From positions 62,001 to 126,000 of the forward strand of contig JADJQF010000034.1 of assembly GCA_016712885.1 (NCBI GenBank): a DNA stretch of 64,000 nt, read 5' to 3'. The notes beneath the pieces are model-generated. The model saw only the letters and a list, made by a program, of their open reading frames with translations. It did no database searches and was not told where the DNA came from. This stretch comes from Candidatus Flexicrinis proximus. Lineage in GTDB: Bacteria; Chloroflexota; Anaerolineae; Aggregatilineales; Phototrophicaceae. This document shows positions 43,316-52,241 of the stretch, one piece after another. The position numbers and the translations under genes are program-made. Position 1 is the stretch's first letter; every line of letters begins with the position of its first letter.

Positions 43316-44557
43316 TCAGGATCGTCTACCGGCCCGATCACCGATCACCTCAGCATACAACGCCACATAGCGTGCTGCAATCTGGCCGATGTCGTACCGT
43401 GCTGCCGCTTCGGCGCGCGCATGTCCCGCCAGAGCTGCTCTGTTCGCCATCGTCCATTCGAGCCCGTGAGCCAGGTCCACGGCGTCGAATGGCGTCGCCA
43501 GATAGCCGCTTTGCCGATGGTCAATCATATCCTGCATCCCGCCGATATGGAACGCCACACACGGTGTTCCACACGCGAGCGCTTCCATCACCGTATTTGG
43601 CAGATTGTCTTGCACCGACGGTGCCACAAATACGTCAGCGGCGGAATACAGCAGCGCAAGAACCTGATCGTTATCGACCATGCCGACGTGATGCGCCTTC
43701 AGACCCACATCGATCGCTGGGTGATTCGCGCCGAAAAGCACCAGTTCCACGTTGTCCCTGTCGCCCATCTGGCTCAGAGCCTGCGCCAGATAAGGCAGGC
43801 CTTTTCGCGCATCGTCGACCTGTTGGGCGCCAAACAATATCAGCTTCTTGTCCGTCGGCAGTCGCATCACGTCCCGCGCGAAAGCCATATCGAACGGGCG
43901 ATAGATCTGCATATCGATCCCGTTGGGGATGACTTCAATGCGCGGGTTGTGCAGCAGTGGGCTGGCCCGCACCAGGTCTGCCAGCCAGCGGCTGGGGGTG
44001 ACTACCGTGAAATTGAGGCCGCCCCATGCCTTTTGTTTGTTTGCCCACGTCTGGAAGCTGATGTCCCGCGGATCGCTGGATCCCAGCTGAGGGCATGTGC
44101 CGCAGCCAGTCAGAAACCGTTCGCAGTCCCCGGCATAATGGCAGCCGCCCGACATCGCCCACATATCATGCAGTGTCCAGACCACCGGTCGCTGTATCCT
44201 GCTTATGTTGTCCACCGATACGAATCCGTTGCCGAGCCAGTGAAGATTGACGACATCCGGCAGCGTCCGGGCAATAAAGGCCGGGACAGGGGTAGAAATC
44301 CGGCCCGTTGACCACACCATCCCGTGATAGCCCGGATACATCGTGGCATCGGGGCGATCGTTTTGCAGGGTTTTGCGCCGGATCAGCCGCTGAAGGCGAT
44401 TCATCGGCACGGCATCAACGTTCGGGTCTTTGCTTGACTTCCGCAGTACAACCATCCGCGCATCTGCGCCAATCGAGCGCTGACCGGCGTAAAGCCGGTG
44501 GGCCGCGCGCGCAGCCCCTCCCTGACTCTCATCGGTGTTGACGTGCAGGATTTTCAC
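43316..44557 (-). CDS. Family 4 glycosyltransferase
   Basis: 413 aa GT-B enzyme. It begins VKILHVNTDESQGGAARAAHRLY with the glycine-rich start. The donor site carries LILFGAQQVDDARKGLPYLAQAL and the E-x7-E motif in VQDNLPNTVMEALACGTPCVAF. A Cys cluster (CHYAGDCERFLTGCGTCPQLG), seen in WcaC-like GT4 enzymes, lies near residue 150. The GTG at 44557 with AGGGG seven bases upstream is chosen because the longer frame would overlap the upstream gene and starts with an unrelated Arg/Pro-rich stretch. Confidence 0.9.
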   Translation of the reverse strand: MKILHVNTDESQGGAARAAHRLYAGQRSIGADARMVVLRKSSKDPNVDAVPMNRLQRLIRRKTLQNDRPDATMYPGYHGMVWSTGRISTPVPAFIARTLPDVVNLHWLGNGFVSVDNISRIQRPVVWTLHDMWAMSGGCHYAGDCERFLTGCGTCPQLGSSDPRDISFQTWANKQKAWGGLNFTVVTPSRWLADLVRASPLLHNPRIEVIPNGIDMQIYRPFDMAFARDVMRLPTDKKLILFGAQQVDDARKGLPYLAQALSQMGDRDNVELVLFGANHPAIDVGLKAHHVGMVDNDQVLALLYSAADVFVAPSVQDNLPNTVMEALACGTPCVAFHIGGMQDMIDHRQSGYLATPFDAVDLAHGLEWTMANRAALAGHARAEAAARYDIGQIAARYVALYAEVIGDRAGRRS

Positions 44558-44603
44558 GGCATCCCCTCTTGGCGCACTCCAAAACCCCCCTTTCCGCTCC
44601 CCA

Positions 44604-45428
44604 TCAGGCGCCCTTGGCGGCTTTAGGGGGCGTTCCACGCTTTAGCCGTTTCTTGACCGTCGCCTTGAACGTGCGGAACGCGCGCCGCGCCCAGACTTGC
44701 AGGGCGTCGCTCCGGTAGGTGAAACCAAGCTCGCGGATGCGCTTGTCCATCAGCGCGTTTGCGAATTCGTAGAGCTCCGTATCGTATGCGTTGAGGTCAT
44801 TTGCCAGCTGGATCACCGATTCCGGCAGCGCTTTGGGACGGTTTTTCCCGGCATTTTCGTGTGGAGGGGCAATCACCAGCGTCTTCCATCCAAGAGCTCG
44901 CCGCATGAGAATGAGCGATTCGTCAAATCGTTCCAGGATCGCGACGGCATCGAACCACTCTTCGATGTTTCGTTTGGCGAGTTCCAGATGCTCCGCCGTA
45001 ACGACCGTATCTTTAGGGATCCCGGCAAGCACCCTTGTCTGTAAGTTGCTGCCGATATGCGTAAGGCCCTCTTCAATCGAGCCATACTGTTGGAACTGCG
45101 CGTGCCGCCGGTGTGTCTTTACGCGCATGATCATGTAGTACAGTGAAATAGCCCGTGCGCCCGGATCTCGCAGGATAGTAAGGTAGCGCACAGGCCGCTG
45201 CGACCCTTCGTGAATCCCGAATCCGCCGACATGCCCGCCAATCACATCATATCGGTTTGGCTCGTTCTTCAGGATGTTGATGACGGCGATCCGGTTTTCC
45301 TCATTTGTGCCGTTCTCTAAAGGGATATATCTCGACCTGTAGAGCCGGTTGAGCACCTTCGCGATCGACGTGCCGCCGGTCTTCGGGATATGCAGAAAGA
45401 AGTACAGTGGCTTCTGTTTGTTGGCCAT
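44604..45428 (-). CDS. Sulfotransferase family 2-like protein
   Basis: 274 aa. PAPS loop YFFLHIPKTGGTSIAKVLNRLY, GGHVGGFGIH, and 3'-phosphate motif TILRDPGARAISLYYMI. A basic C-terminal tail (KATVKKRLKRG) could sit near the membrane. GGAGG lies 8-9 bases before the ATG. Closest in layout to the 42383-43192 product, but the two differ enough to suggest different acceptor positions. Confidence 0.87.
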   Translation of the reverse strand: MANKQKPLYFFLHIPKTGGTSIAKVLNRLYRSRYIPLENGTNEENRIAVINILKNEPNRYDVIGGHVGGFGIHEGSQRPVRYLTILRDPGARAISLYYMIMRVKTHRRHAQFQQYGSIEEGLTHIGSNLQTRVLAGIPKDTVVTAEHLELAKRNIEEWFDAVAILERFDESLILMRRALGWKTLVIAPPHENAGKNRPKALPESVIQLANDLNAYDTELYEFANALMDKRIRELGFTYRSDALQVWARRAFRTFKATVKKRLKRGTPPKAAKGA

Positions 45429-45463
45429 GGGTCACGCCTCCGGTCGTTGTGATGGGCTGTGCA

Positions 45464-46294
45464 TTAGCAGTCGAAGACCGGAAACTTCGTATACAACAAC
45501 CGCTCATGATGCCGGACGTAGGCCTTGAGCGCCGGCGTGTAGTACTTCTCCCACTTCTGATCCTCGTTCCGCCCTTTGCCGTTAGGCAGCACTTTCTTGT
45601 GCTGCAGGACAAACGCGATTTCCTCATGGGCGTAATCCATGGTCCGCAGGAAGTCATACAGCTGCTGGTTCAGGTCGTGCGTAAAAGTGTAATGGAGGTT
45701 CTGCGCGAGGTCGGCTTCATAGCGCTTTTCGGTCAGGTACGCCGCGTCGATCTCGGTCAGCAGGGCCGGGTTCCGGTAAAAATACTTGATGAATTGTACG
45801 GTATGTCGCCCGAGCTGGTCGTCCGGTTCGAAGCGCAGGTTGATCTCGTCTGCCGAATACGCGTTCGACAGCGTGACAAATTCCTCGAAGGTGAGTTCAG
45901 GGTAGTTCGGGTACCGTTCCTTCAGCGTCTCGAAGTGTCTGAAGAACGACCCCGGATTCTGTTTCCACCACTCAAATTCGTACTGCGAAACATAGCGGTC
46001 ATACGGATTGCGCAGGGTGGTCAGGATCGGCTTGTGGGCGTGTTCGGGCGGGATTTGGCTCACGTGGCCGTGCTGGTTCCAGTCGTTTTCCCCCGCCTGA
46101 TTGTAGAGTTCGAGGAATACTGGCCGGCGCTTCTGGAACCACTCGCGCAGCGGACGGCGTCGTGGAGCCTGATCAGCGCGGCGGCGTTCAAAGACATCTC
46201 CACGTGCCTCATGGATCTTGTGCAGAACCGTCTCGACGAACGTGCCGCCGGTCTTCGGCATGTGTATATAGACGAACTTGTCTGTGATGATCAT
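45464..46294 (-). CDS. Sulfotransferase family protein
   Basis: 276 aa. PAPS loop FVYIHMPKTGGTFVETVLHKI and 3'-phosphate motif TTLRNPYDRYVSQYEFEW, as in the family 2 group. Rich in aromatic residues and Asn/Glu beyond residue 100 (ELTFEEFVTLSNAYS). Six bases downstream of the family 2 glycosyltransferase gene on the same strand. Confidence 0.86.
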   Translation of the reverse strand: MIITDKFVYIHMPKTGGTFVETVLHKIHEARGDVFERRRADQAPRRRPLREWFQKRRPVFLELYNQAGENDWNQHGHVSQIPPEHAHKPILTTLRNPYDRYVSQYEFEWWKQNPGSFFRHFETLKERYPNYPELTFEEFVTLSNAYSADEINLRFEPDDQLGRHTVQFIKYFYRNPALLTEIDAAYLTEKRYEADLAQNLHYTFTHDLNQQLYDFLRTMDYAHEEIAFVLQHKKVLPNGKGRNEDQKWEKYYTPALKAYVRHHERLLYTKFPVFDC

Positions 46295-46300
46295 GGCAGG

Positions 46301-47221
46301 CTACGCTTTTCCCACTAGTACCTTGAGGGCTCGCAACGCCCGCTCGAACGGTCTCTCGGCGGGTCGTGCTGATGGTGCTGCTTCATCGTCGGCGGATTTG
46401 CCCGCCGCCTTTGCAATTTCTCGTTCCTTCTCCGCCAGCAGCCCCACCAGTTCCTCCGGCATCGCCTGCTTGCGTGCCGCGTCCAGTCCCTCGAATGCGT
46501 TGGTGAGCAGGTTGACCGCGCGATAGCGTATCACAACCAGCTGGCGGTTATAGGCGTCATCGGCGGCTTTGGTGAACGGGTGCCACGGATGATACAACTT
46601 GATCTGAGGATGCCACATGATCGGCAGTCCGAGGTTCTTGAACCGGGTATTTACATCCTGGCCGTTGGCGTGGAACCCTGTCCCAAACACTGGATGCTGT
46701 TCGTAGCCGTTGATGGCCGTCAGCCACTTCTTCCTGACCGTCAGGCACGCCCCAAAATTCGACGGACTTTTCATCACGCACACCTCTTGCAGATGTTCGA
46801 GCGTGATCTTTGCCTGCCGCTGGCTTTCGAGTTCCTCATACCTGAACAGATACATGACCAGCCGTTCGTCTGTCTGGTGCATCTCCCATACCGCCTGCAG
46901 CATATCCGGCTCGACCACCAGGTCGGCGTCGGGAATCAGGATCAGCTCGGCCCGGCTGGCCGCGATCCCGGCGTTGAAGCAGTACGACGAATGATATACC
47001 CCGCTGCGGTTAAGCGTGATAACGCGGGCGTTCGGGTATTTGGCGATCTGTGCCGCCAACGCCGGATTGACCGTATCGTAGTATTCCACCCAGATCAGTT
47101 CGTAATCTTCGGGGGGCAGCGACTGCTGGCAAAAGAAATCGATCGCGTGGTAGCTTTCTCGGAAGCCGCCATCGACCATCACAATGCTCATGCGCGGGGT
47201 GTTCATCGTAGTCGTATTCAC
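46301..47221 (-). CDS. Family 2 glycosyltransferase
   Basis: 306 aa. MSIVMVDGGFRESYHAIDFF opens the GT-A fold; the DxD-like metal site is ELILIPDADLVVEPDML, and a galactosyltransferase-like C-terminal motif is GTGFHANGQDVNTRFKNLG. A GTG at 47221 overlaps the upstream stop by four bases; ATG 15 bases later is an alternative. C-terminal ~50 residues are Glu/Ala/Arg-rich. Likely extends the glycan backbone that the neighbouring enzymes sulfate. Confidence 0.85.
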   Translation of the reverse strand: MNTTTMNTPRMSIVMVDGGFRESYHAIDFFCQQSLPPEDYELIWVEYYDTVNPALAAQIAKYPNARVITLNRSGVYHSSYCFNAGIAASRAELILIPDADLVVEPDMLQAVWEMHQTDERLVMYLFRYEELESQRQAKITLEHLQEVCVMKSPSNFGACLTVRKKWLTAINGYEQHPVFGTGFHANGQDVNTRFKNLGLPIMWHPQIKLYHPWHPFTKAADDAYNRQLVVIRYRAVNLLTNAFEGLDAARKQAMPEELVGLLAEKEREIAKAAGKSADDEAAPSARPAERPFERALRALKVLVGKA

Positions 47222-48045
47222 CTGCCGAGTATTCGTCGAATCAAACGCGTGAGTCGTGGGGCAGGCTTCGGCTTGATCTCGGCTGGCGTGCTGATCCTGC
47301 GATCTACCGTATACTGCGCGGGCGTTAGTTCGGCCCCGAACGGATGCGGCGTCGCCTCAATCACACAGTCGATTTGGATCGACCGCAGGCGTTCAACGTC
47401 GCGCAGGTCGTGGGCATACAGCGAATTGACCTCCAAACGTCGCGCAAAAATATAGCCGTACGCCGCCAGATACGCTGACAGGGTCTCCCGCTCGGGCGCG
47501 CTGTTAGTCTCGATCAGCAGCACGCGCGGGCGGTATTTCTTCAGATCCAGGCCGCGCAGGACATCCAGTTCAGTGCCTTCCACATCGAGCGACAGGAAGC
47601 TGATCTCCGTGGCTGCACCGCGAGGCAACTGTTCGCTCAGGATTTGGTTGAGCGTCGTTGCAGGGACGCTGACGGTCTCAAACCCGTCGAATTCCAGCCC
47701 GCGCTTCTCGTAGCGCCGTTTCACGTCATCCTGACGGTCTTCAAGTAAGCCCGAGAGGAAGCCCAGTTTCTCCATGAACAGCGTCACCGATGTTGTGGTC
47801 TCGTCGGCCACACAGGCGACATTCAAACAGATCGTGCTGCGCAGGCTGCTCAGGATATCGTACGAGACCGGATGCGGCTCGATGCAGATACCCTTCCAGC
47901 CCATCAGCTCGAACGCGTATGTGTTGCTGACGTAGCGTCCGTCGAATGCACCAACATCCACGAAGAACCCTGTGGGCTGCTTATCGAAGAAGCTCCAGAG
48001 CAAACAGTCCTCGCCGTGCTGACTATAGAAGCGTGGTGTCGCCAT
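47218..48045 (-). CDS. FkbM-family methyltransferase
   Basis: SAM-dependent methyltransferase, 275 aa. RFYSQHGEDCLLWSFF and GFFVDVGAFDGRYVSNTY form the SAM loop; GWKGICIEPHPVSYDIL, LSLDVEGTELDVLRGLD and LLIETN follow in the usual FkbM order. Family members O-methylate sugars or small molecules, so capping or modification of the exported glycan is plausible. It overlaps the sulfotransferase gene upstream (TAATG). Confidence 0.9.
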   Translation of the reverse strand: MATPRFYSQHGEDCLLWSFFDKQPTGFFVDVGAFDGRYVSNTYAFELMGWKGICIEPHPVSYDILSSLRSTICLNVACVADETTTSVTLFMEKLGFLSGLLEDRQDDVKRRYEKRGLEFDGFETVSVPATTLNQILSEQLPRGAATEISFLSLDVEGTELDVLRGLDLKKYRPRVLLIETNSAPERETLSAYLAAYGYIFARRLEVNSLYAHDLRDVERLRSIQIDCVIEATPHPFGAELTPAQYTVDRRISTPAEIKPKPAPRLTRLIRRILGR

Positions 48046-48776
48046 TAGGTTGATTGTCCCCTGGAATCGTCGCCCTGCAGAGCGTAGTTATGCGCGACCA
48101 GCCACGCGCCATAGCGTTCCTCGATCAGAGCGGTCTGTGCCGGCGTGAGGACCGTGCGCCATTGGCTGACCTGACCCTTCGCCTCGCTGATATGGTTGTC
48201 GTGCAGCAGACTGTGCTTATCGAAGGCAATTTTGTGATCCAGCACCTGTGCGTCCTTGAAGCTGCCGATTCGCTCCGTTTGGCGCTCGACGCTGTATTCG
48301 TCTGCGACTGACTGTGCGTATTCCGGAGTGACATGCAGCCCCAGGTGCGACGCGATACGCGTGACTTCGTCAGGGACATCCTGCATCATTACCTCGTAGC
48401 GCGAGACCAGCATATCGGGAAGCGTCATCCACTTCTCATCGTTTGCCACGATTTCGCGCAGGATGTCGCGCTGCCACAGCCGCTCGAAGGACGCATCCTG
48501 CTTGTGCATAAACGAAACGAACACATCGCGCAGGTCGCGGTAAATATAGATCCCTTTGGCCCGCCCGGCGTTGAACTCCGCCGCGATCTCCGGCGCATAG
48601 TTATGGTTCTTATAGACTTTCCAGCCCCGCTCCTGCCCATGCGCGGCGAGCGTGTCGGTGAACTTTTCCGACCATCCGACCCGTACGCCGCGCCCCGCCG
48701 ACTCAACAAGGTGGGACGTCAGTTGATATTGCAGCGTCGAACCCGACCGCTTCATCCCACAGCAGACAATCCACAT
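48045..48776 (-). CDS. P-loop sulfotransferase
   Basis: 243 aa. PAPS loop WIVCCGMKRSGSTLQYQLTSHL and 3'-phosphate motif YRDLRDVFVSFMHKQ. The C-terminus has WRTVLTPAQTALIEERYGAWL, a motif found at the end of many carbohydrate sulfotransferases (K/R-x-x-G-x-W-K region). ATG at 48776 has GGGGA six bases upstream; a GTG at 48791 overlapping the upstream stop is the alternative. Confidence 0.85.
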   Translation of the reverse strand: MWIVCCGMKRSGSTLQYQLTSHLVESAGRGVRVGWSEKFTDTLAAHGQERGWKVYKNHNYAPEIAAEFNAGRAKGIYIYRDLRDVFVSFMHKQDASFERLWQRDILREIVANDEKWMTLPDMLVSRYEVMMQDVPDEVTRIASHLGLHVTPEYAQSVADEYSVERQTERIGSFKDAQVLDHKIAFDKHSLLHDNHISEAKGQVSQWRTVLTPAQTALIEERYGAWLVAHNYALQGDDSRGQST

Positions 48777-48787
48777 AGTTTCCCCGC

Positions 48788-49558
48788 TCACTCGCAAGCC
48801 TTCTCCAGAAATGCCCAGCGTCGGCGGCGTTGCGCGCTGAAAAATTCATCCAGAAAGTGTGCATCTTCATCTGTGAGGCCTGCGCGCCATTGGTTATTCT
48901 TGCCGCCGTCCAGCCGGTTGCCTTTGACGGCTTCCACCAGCGCTTGTTTGGGGATTCCGGCAAACTCGGCGATCTCTTCGGTAATGGTGACGCCCTGCTG
49001 CATCCATTTCTCGTACTGGACGACCTTATATAGTGCCGGGTCAATTGTCTCCAGCTGCGCCGATAGGTAGGTCAGCTGTTCCTCGCAGATGATCGCCATA
49101 TTGCGCAGATTCAGTGCGAATCCCCGCCGCTGACAGGAATAGGTCGCAGCGCGCGGATCACGGTAGATAATCAGGATCCGCAGGTTCGGAAATAGCTCCA
49201 GCATATCCATCATATCTGGGCGGTACCGGTCGCCTTTGTCAAACGGCGCCGACCGTTTGATCATCACGTGCGTGGTGCCGGCGTGCTGTTTGAACTGCAG
49301 CAGTTCGTCGATCATTCCCGGCAGCCGGTTCTTCGCGGCCATATACGTCTGCACGTCTGCCTGCCGATCCCACAATTCGCGCGTGGTACGGTTCACCCGC
49401 TTGGCCAGTCTGAATGCGTCTTCGTCCTGTGCGCGGGAGAGTGTGCGATGCTTGCCCGCCACCGCCATCACGTTCTCAGAGGCTGTCAGGATTTCCGCCA
49501 TCAGGGTTGTGCCAGACCCACTAGCCCCGGAGACGAACAGTAATCGGTAGTCTTTCAT
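48788..49558 (-). CDS. P-loop sulfotransferase
   Basis: 256 aa. PAPS loop LLFVSGASGSGTTLMAEIL and 3'-phosphate motif IIYRDPRAATYSCQRRG. The C-terminal NNQWRAGLTDEDAHFLDEFF matches the sulfotransferase W-x-x-x-L end region. ATG at 49558 overlaps the stop of the ABC ATPase gene (ATGA); a 47-residue upstream extension, read inside that gene, is rejected as an artefact. Confidence 0.85.
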   Translation of the reverse strand: MKDYRLLFVSGASGSGTTLMAEILTASENVMAVAGKHRTLSRAQDEDAFRLAKRVNRTTRELWDRQADVQTYMAAKNRLPGMIDELLQFKQHAGTTHVMIKRSAPFDKGDRYRPDMMDMLELFPNLRILIIYRDPRAATYSCQRRGFALNLRNMAIICEEQLTYLSAQLETIDPALYKVVQYEKWMQQGVTITEEIAEFAGIPKQALVEAVKGNRLDGGKNNQWRAGLTDEDAHFLDEFFSAQRRRRWAFLEKACE

Positions 49559-50862
49559 GGGCGTCGTTCTTCGTCCTTGACCGTGTGCCATTCCAGAATC
49601 GGTGCGATGATGCCGGGGCGCTGCTTGACGATGAAGTCGCGATTGGGGATATCGAACACCACGTTGAACGTCAATCCACGGGTGTTGTTGACGATCCACC
49701 CGCCGCGATGTATCGACACCAGAGGATCAACATAGTAGGTACCGCTGTTCAGCAGGCGTGACGGCACAACGCCGCGGATTTTGTACGTTTGCCGCTGGCT
49801 GTCGTATTCAAGTGTTTCGGCTGCGTCGTTGTGGTACGCCCGGAACATGCTCGATTCGTCGGAACTCTTGAGCTCAAACCCGACGCGCAGGAAGTTGATA
49901 GGCTCGGTCATCTGAAATTCCATTTCGACGATGATCGGCATGCTGCTCAGGTAGGTCGAACGGATGTGATCGTCTGTGTCGAGCGTCCGTATCGCGATCA
50001 GCTTGAACGGGTAACTCGTATCGGATGCGATATCGCTGAAAAACTTCTCGCCTTCTGCCGCCTCTGCCGACTTCGTATTGGCCAGCAGGTATGACGATAC
50101 GACCTGTGTCGTGTCCCCGCTGGCAGCGATCTTTCCCTTATCCAGCCAGATCACCCAGTCGCAGTGTGACAGAATCGCCGACAGGTTGTGCGACACCATA
50201 ATGACCGTGCGCCCCTCGCGTGAAATCTGCGACATCTTGCCCAGCCCGCGTTTCTGGAATTCCGCGTCGCCGACCGACAGCACCTCATCTACCAGCAGCA
50301 CATCCGACTGGAAGAACGCGGCGACCGAAAAACCCAGTCGCACCCGCATGCCGCTCGAATAGCGCTTGACCGGCGTGTCAATGAACGACCCCACGCCCGC
50401 GAATTCCACGATCCTGTCGAAAAATCGGTTGATGTCGCGGCTGGACATTCCCAAAACCGCGCCGTTCATATAGACGTTTTCGCGCCCGGTCAGTTCTGGG
50501 TGAAACCCCGTCCCGACTTCCAGCAGCGAACCCAGCGCTCCACGGATGCGCGCTTCGCCGCTGGTAGGCGCCGTGATCCGGCTCAGTACCTTAAGCAGCG
50601 TACTCTTGCCGGAACCGTTCGACCCGATCAGCCCGACAATCTGGCCTTTTTTGACCTCGAACGAAACGTCGTTCAGCGCGTTTAACGGGACTTCCGCGCC
50701 AAAGGCGGCCTGGCCGGAGAACGCTGAGCGCAGACGCTTGAGCGGTGAGGTCAGATTGTGCCAGACCTGCCCGCGCCGCGAACGGCTCTCGGCAACCGAG
50801 GCCACGTAATACACCTTCGACAGGTTCTCGACTTCGATCGCGTTTTCAGATTTCATCGTCAT
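49555..50862 (-). CDS. Polysaccharide ABC exporter ATPase with Wzt-type C-terminal domain
   Basis: 435 aa. Walker A GLIGSNGSGKSTLLKVL, signature KRYSSGMRVRLGFSVA, Walker B VLLVDEVLSVGDAEFQ, switch His in MVSHNLSAI. The signature and length are typical of ATPases that export O-antigen, teichoic acid or capsule. From ~280 a C-terminal beta-sandwich (FKLIAIRTLDTDDHI ... VVFDIPNRDFIVKQ) resembles the Wzt carbohydrate-recognition domain that reads the finished end of the polymer. Together with the permease gene upstream, it would carry the sulfated glycan across the membrane. Confidence 0.92.
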   Translation of the reverse strand: MTMKSENAIEVENLSKVYYVASVAESRSRRGQVWHNLTSPLKRLRSAFSGQAAFGAEVPLNALNDVSFEVKKGQIVGLIGSNGSGKSTLLKVLSRITAPTSGEARIRGALGSLLEVGTGFHPELTGRENVYMNGAVLGMSSRDINRFFDRIVEFAGVGSFIDTPVKRYSSGMRVRLGFSVAAFFQSDVLLVDEVLSVGDAEFQKRGLGKMSQISREGRTVIMVSHNLSAILSHCDWVIWLDKGKIAASGDTTQVVSSYLLANTKSAEAAEGEKFFSDIASDTSYPFKLIAIRTLDTDDHIRSTYLSSMPIIVEMEFQMTEPINFLRVGFELKSSDESSMFRAYHNDAAETLEYDSQRQTYKIRGVVPSRLLNSGTYYVDPLVSIHRGGWIVNNTRGLTFNVVFDIPNRDFIVKQRPGIIAPILEWHTVKDEERRP

Positions 50863-51701
50863 ACCACGTCGGCAATCGTCGCCTCAAGGCGCTTGAACAG
50901 CAGGAGTCCGACCCATATCAGCACGAACATGATCCCGAACGCTAGTAGGGTCAGCGACAGCGACGGCGCTTCGCCGGTTCCCAGCAGCGCCCACCGGAAA
51001 GCCTCGACCACTACCGCCATCGGGTTGTACTGGTACAGCTCGTTCAGCGGGGCGGGCAAGCGGCTGCTGGCATACACCACCGGCGTCAGAAAGAACAGGA
51101 ATCGGGTGACGGCCTGCGACAAATAGACTGAATCGCGGAAACGCGCCTGAAATCCCGCGAACAGCAGCCCAACGCCCAGTCCCGTCCCCGCCGCCAGCAC
51201 TGTATAGACCGGCAGAATTACGACGTTTATTGTAGGCAGATAGCCATATAGCAGCATCACCAGCAGCAGGATCATCATCGCGATGGCAAACGTCAGCAGT
51301 TCCATCAGCGTTTCGATCAGCGGGAATATCAGCCGCGGAATATAGATCTTCTGGATCAGCGTGCTGTTCTTCTGCATGCTGACCGACACGCCCTGCACCA
51401 CGCCGGTGAACAACGTCCAGATGATGAGCGCGCTGAAGCTGAACAGCGGATAGGGTACGCTGGTATCGCTCTGCGCATCGAATAACACGCCCAGGATCAG
51501 CGTGTAGCCAATCATGGTCATAAAAGGCTGGTACACCGCGTAGATTGGCCCGCCAATCGTCTGCCGGTAGGTGACGCGGAAGTTGCGGCCCACGAAATTG
51601 AACATGACATTCCGGTATTGCCACACTTCGCGCAGGTCTGGCAGGCGCCAGCCCCTTACCGGTTTAATCATGGTGATGTCTGATTCCGACTGTACTGCCA
51701 T
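50859..51701 (-). CDS. ABC-2 type polysaccharide exporter permease
   Basis: 280 aa with six predicted membrane helices, N-terminal LREVWQYRNVMFNFVGRNFRVTYRQTIGG preceding the first helix, as in Wzm/TagG proteins. It forms the channel for the ATPase encoded immediately downstream (four-base overlap). It heads the glycan operon, so promoter signals should lie in the 51702-51900 region, where none is obvious. AAGGAAAGG precedes the ATG. Confidence 0.92.
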   Translation of the reverse strand: MAVQSESDITMIKPVRGWRLPDLREVWQYRNVMFNFVGRNFRVTYRQTIGGPIYAVYQPFMTMIGYTLILGVLFDAQSDTSVPYPLFSFSALIIWTLFTGVVQGVSVSMQKNSTLIQKIYIPRLIFPLIETLMELLTFAIAMMILLLVMLLYGYLPTINVVILPVYTVLAAGTGLGVGLLFAGFQARFRDSVYLSQAVTRFLFFLTPVVYASSRLPAPLNELYQYNPMAVVVEAFRWALLGTGEAPSLSLTLLAFGIMFVLIWVGLLLFKRLEATIADVV

Positions 51702-51983
51702 CGAACCTTTCCTTATCTTGCGCGTCCGGACGTTCTGGTTATGTGGGCGTGCCGTGAGCTGGCAGCGTCCGGCGCTCGAACTACCTCGCGAGGGATCTCG
51801 CCCGATCTCTCGTCTGCAAAAGGTCGTCCGTGAGATTCAACAGAGTGGGAATAACTTTAGCACAGGTTCAATTATCGCCTAGACTGAATTGATCTTCCCC
51901 CAATCTGCCCGGAATCACTGCCCTCGCGCCTCGTGCCGATCTGGGGTATGTAATGCACTTTCTGCCGGGGTTCCACCCCCAGC
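51702..51983. other. Long upstream region of the glycan operon, no gene seen
   Basis: About 280 bases with no supported gene. It must contain the promoter of the minus-strand operon, but the best candidate boxes (a TAAAGT with a poor -35) are not convincing. Confidence 0.4.
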
Positions 51984-52138
51984 CCCGGCGAGAGTTTGCA
52001 CTCCTGCACCTCTTATGTTGATTTGAACTGGCTTGCCAGTTCAAATCACAGATAAGGGAGACCAGAGGGGCATTGCCCCTTTGGCGGAGGTGTGGAGGCA
52101 GCGCCTCCACAAACCAAAGTGCATAACAGTCTTTGGTG
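51984..52138. repeat. Multi-hairpin intergenic repeat, copy B (best formed)
   Basis: After the shared TTTGCACTCCTGCACCTC block come four hairpins in a row: a perfect 14-bp palindrome (52019-52048), AGGGGC/GCCCCT (52066-52080), GTGGAGGC/GCCTCCAC (52092-52110) and ACCAAAG/CTTTGGT (52113-52137). The last contains GTGCATAACAGTCTTTGGTG, shared with copy A. Confidence 0.7.
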
Positions 52139-52241
52139 TTGGCCCATCACAACTGCGCCCTCCTGTGACTCACAGGAAGGCGCTCCGATCCCTTGCGTTT
52201 TCGACCCGCAGGCGCGATCTGCCTAAGTTTGGCCCTCAATC

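Noticed and set aside
49559..49699. 47-residue N-terminal extension of the sulfotransferase at 48788-49558
   Set aside because: It lies wholly inside the ABC ATPase gene and has no signal or family match; the ATG at 49558 starts the conserved fold.
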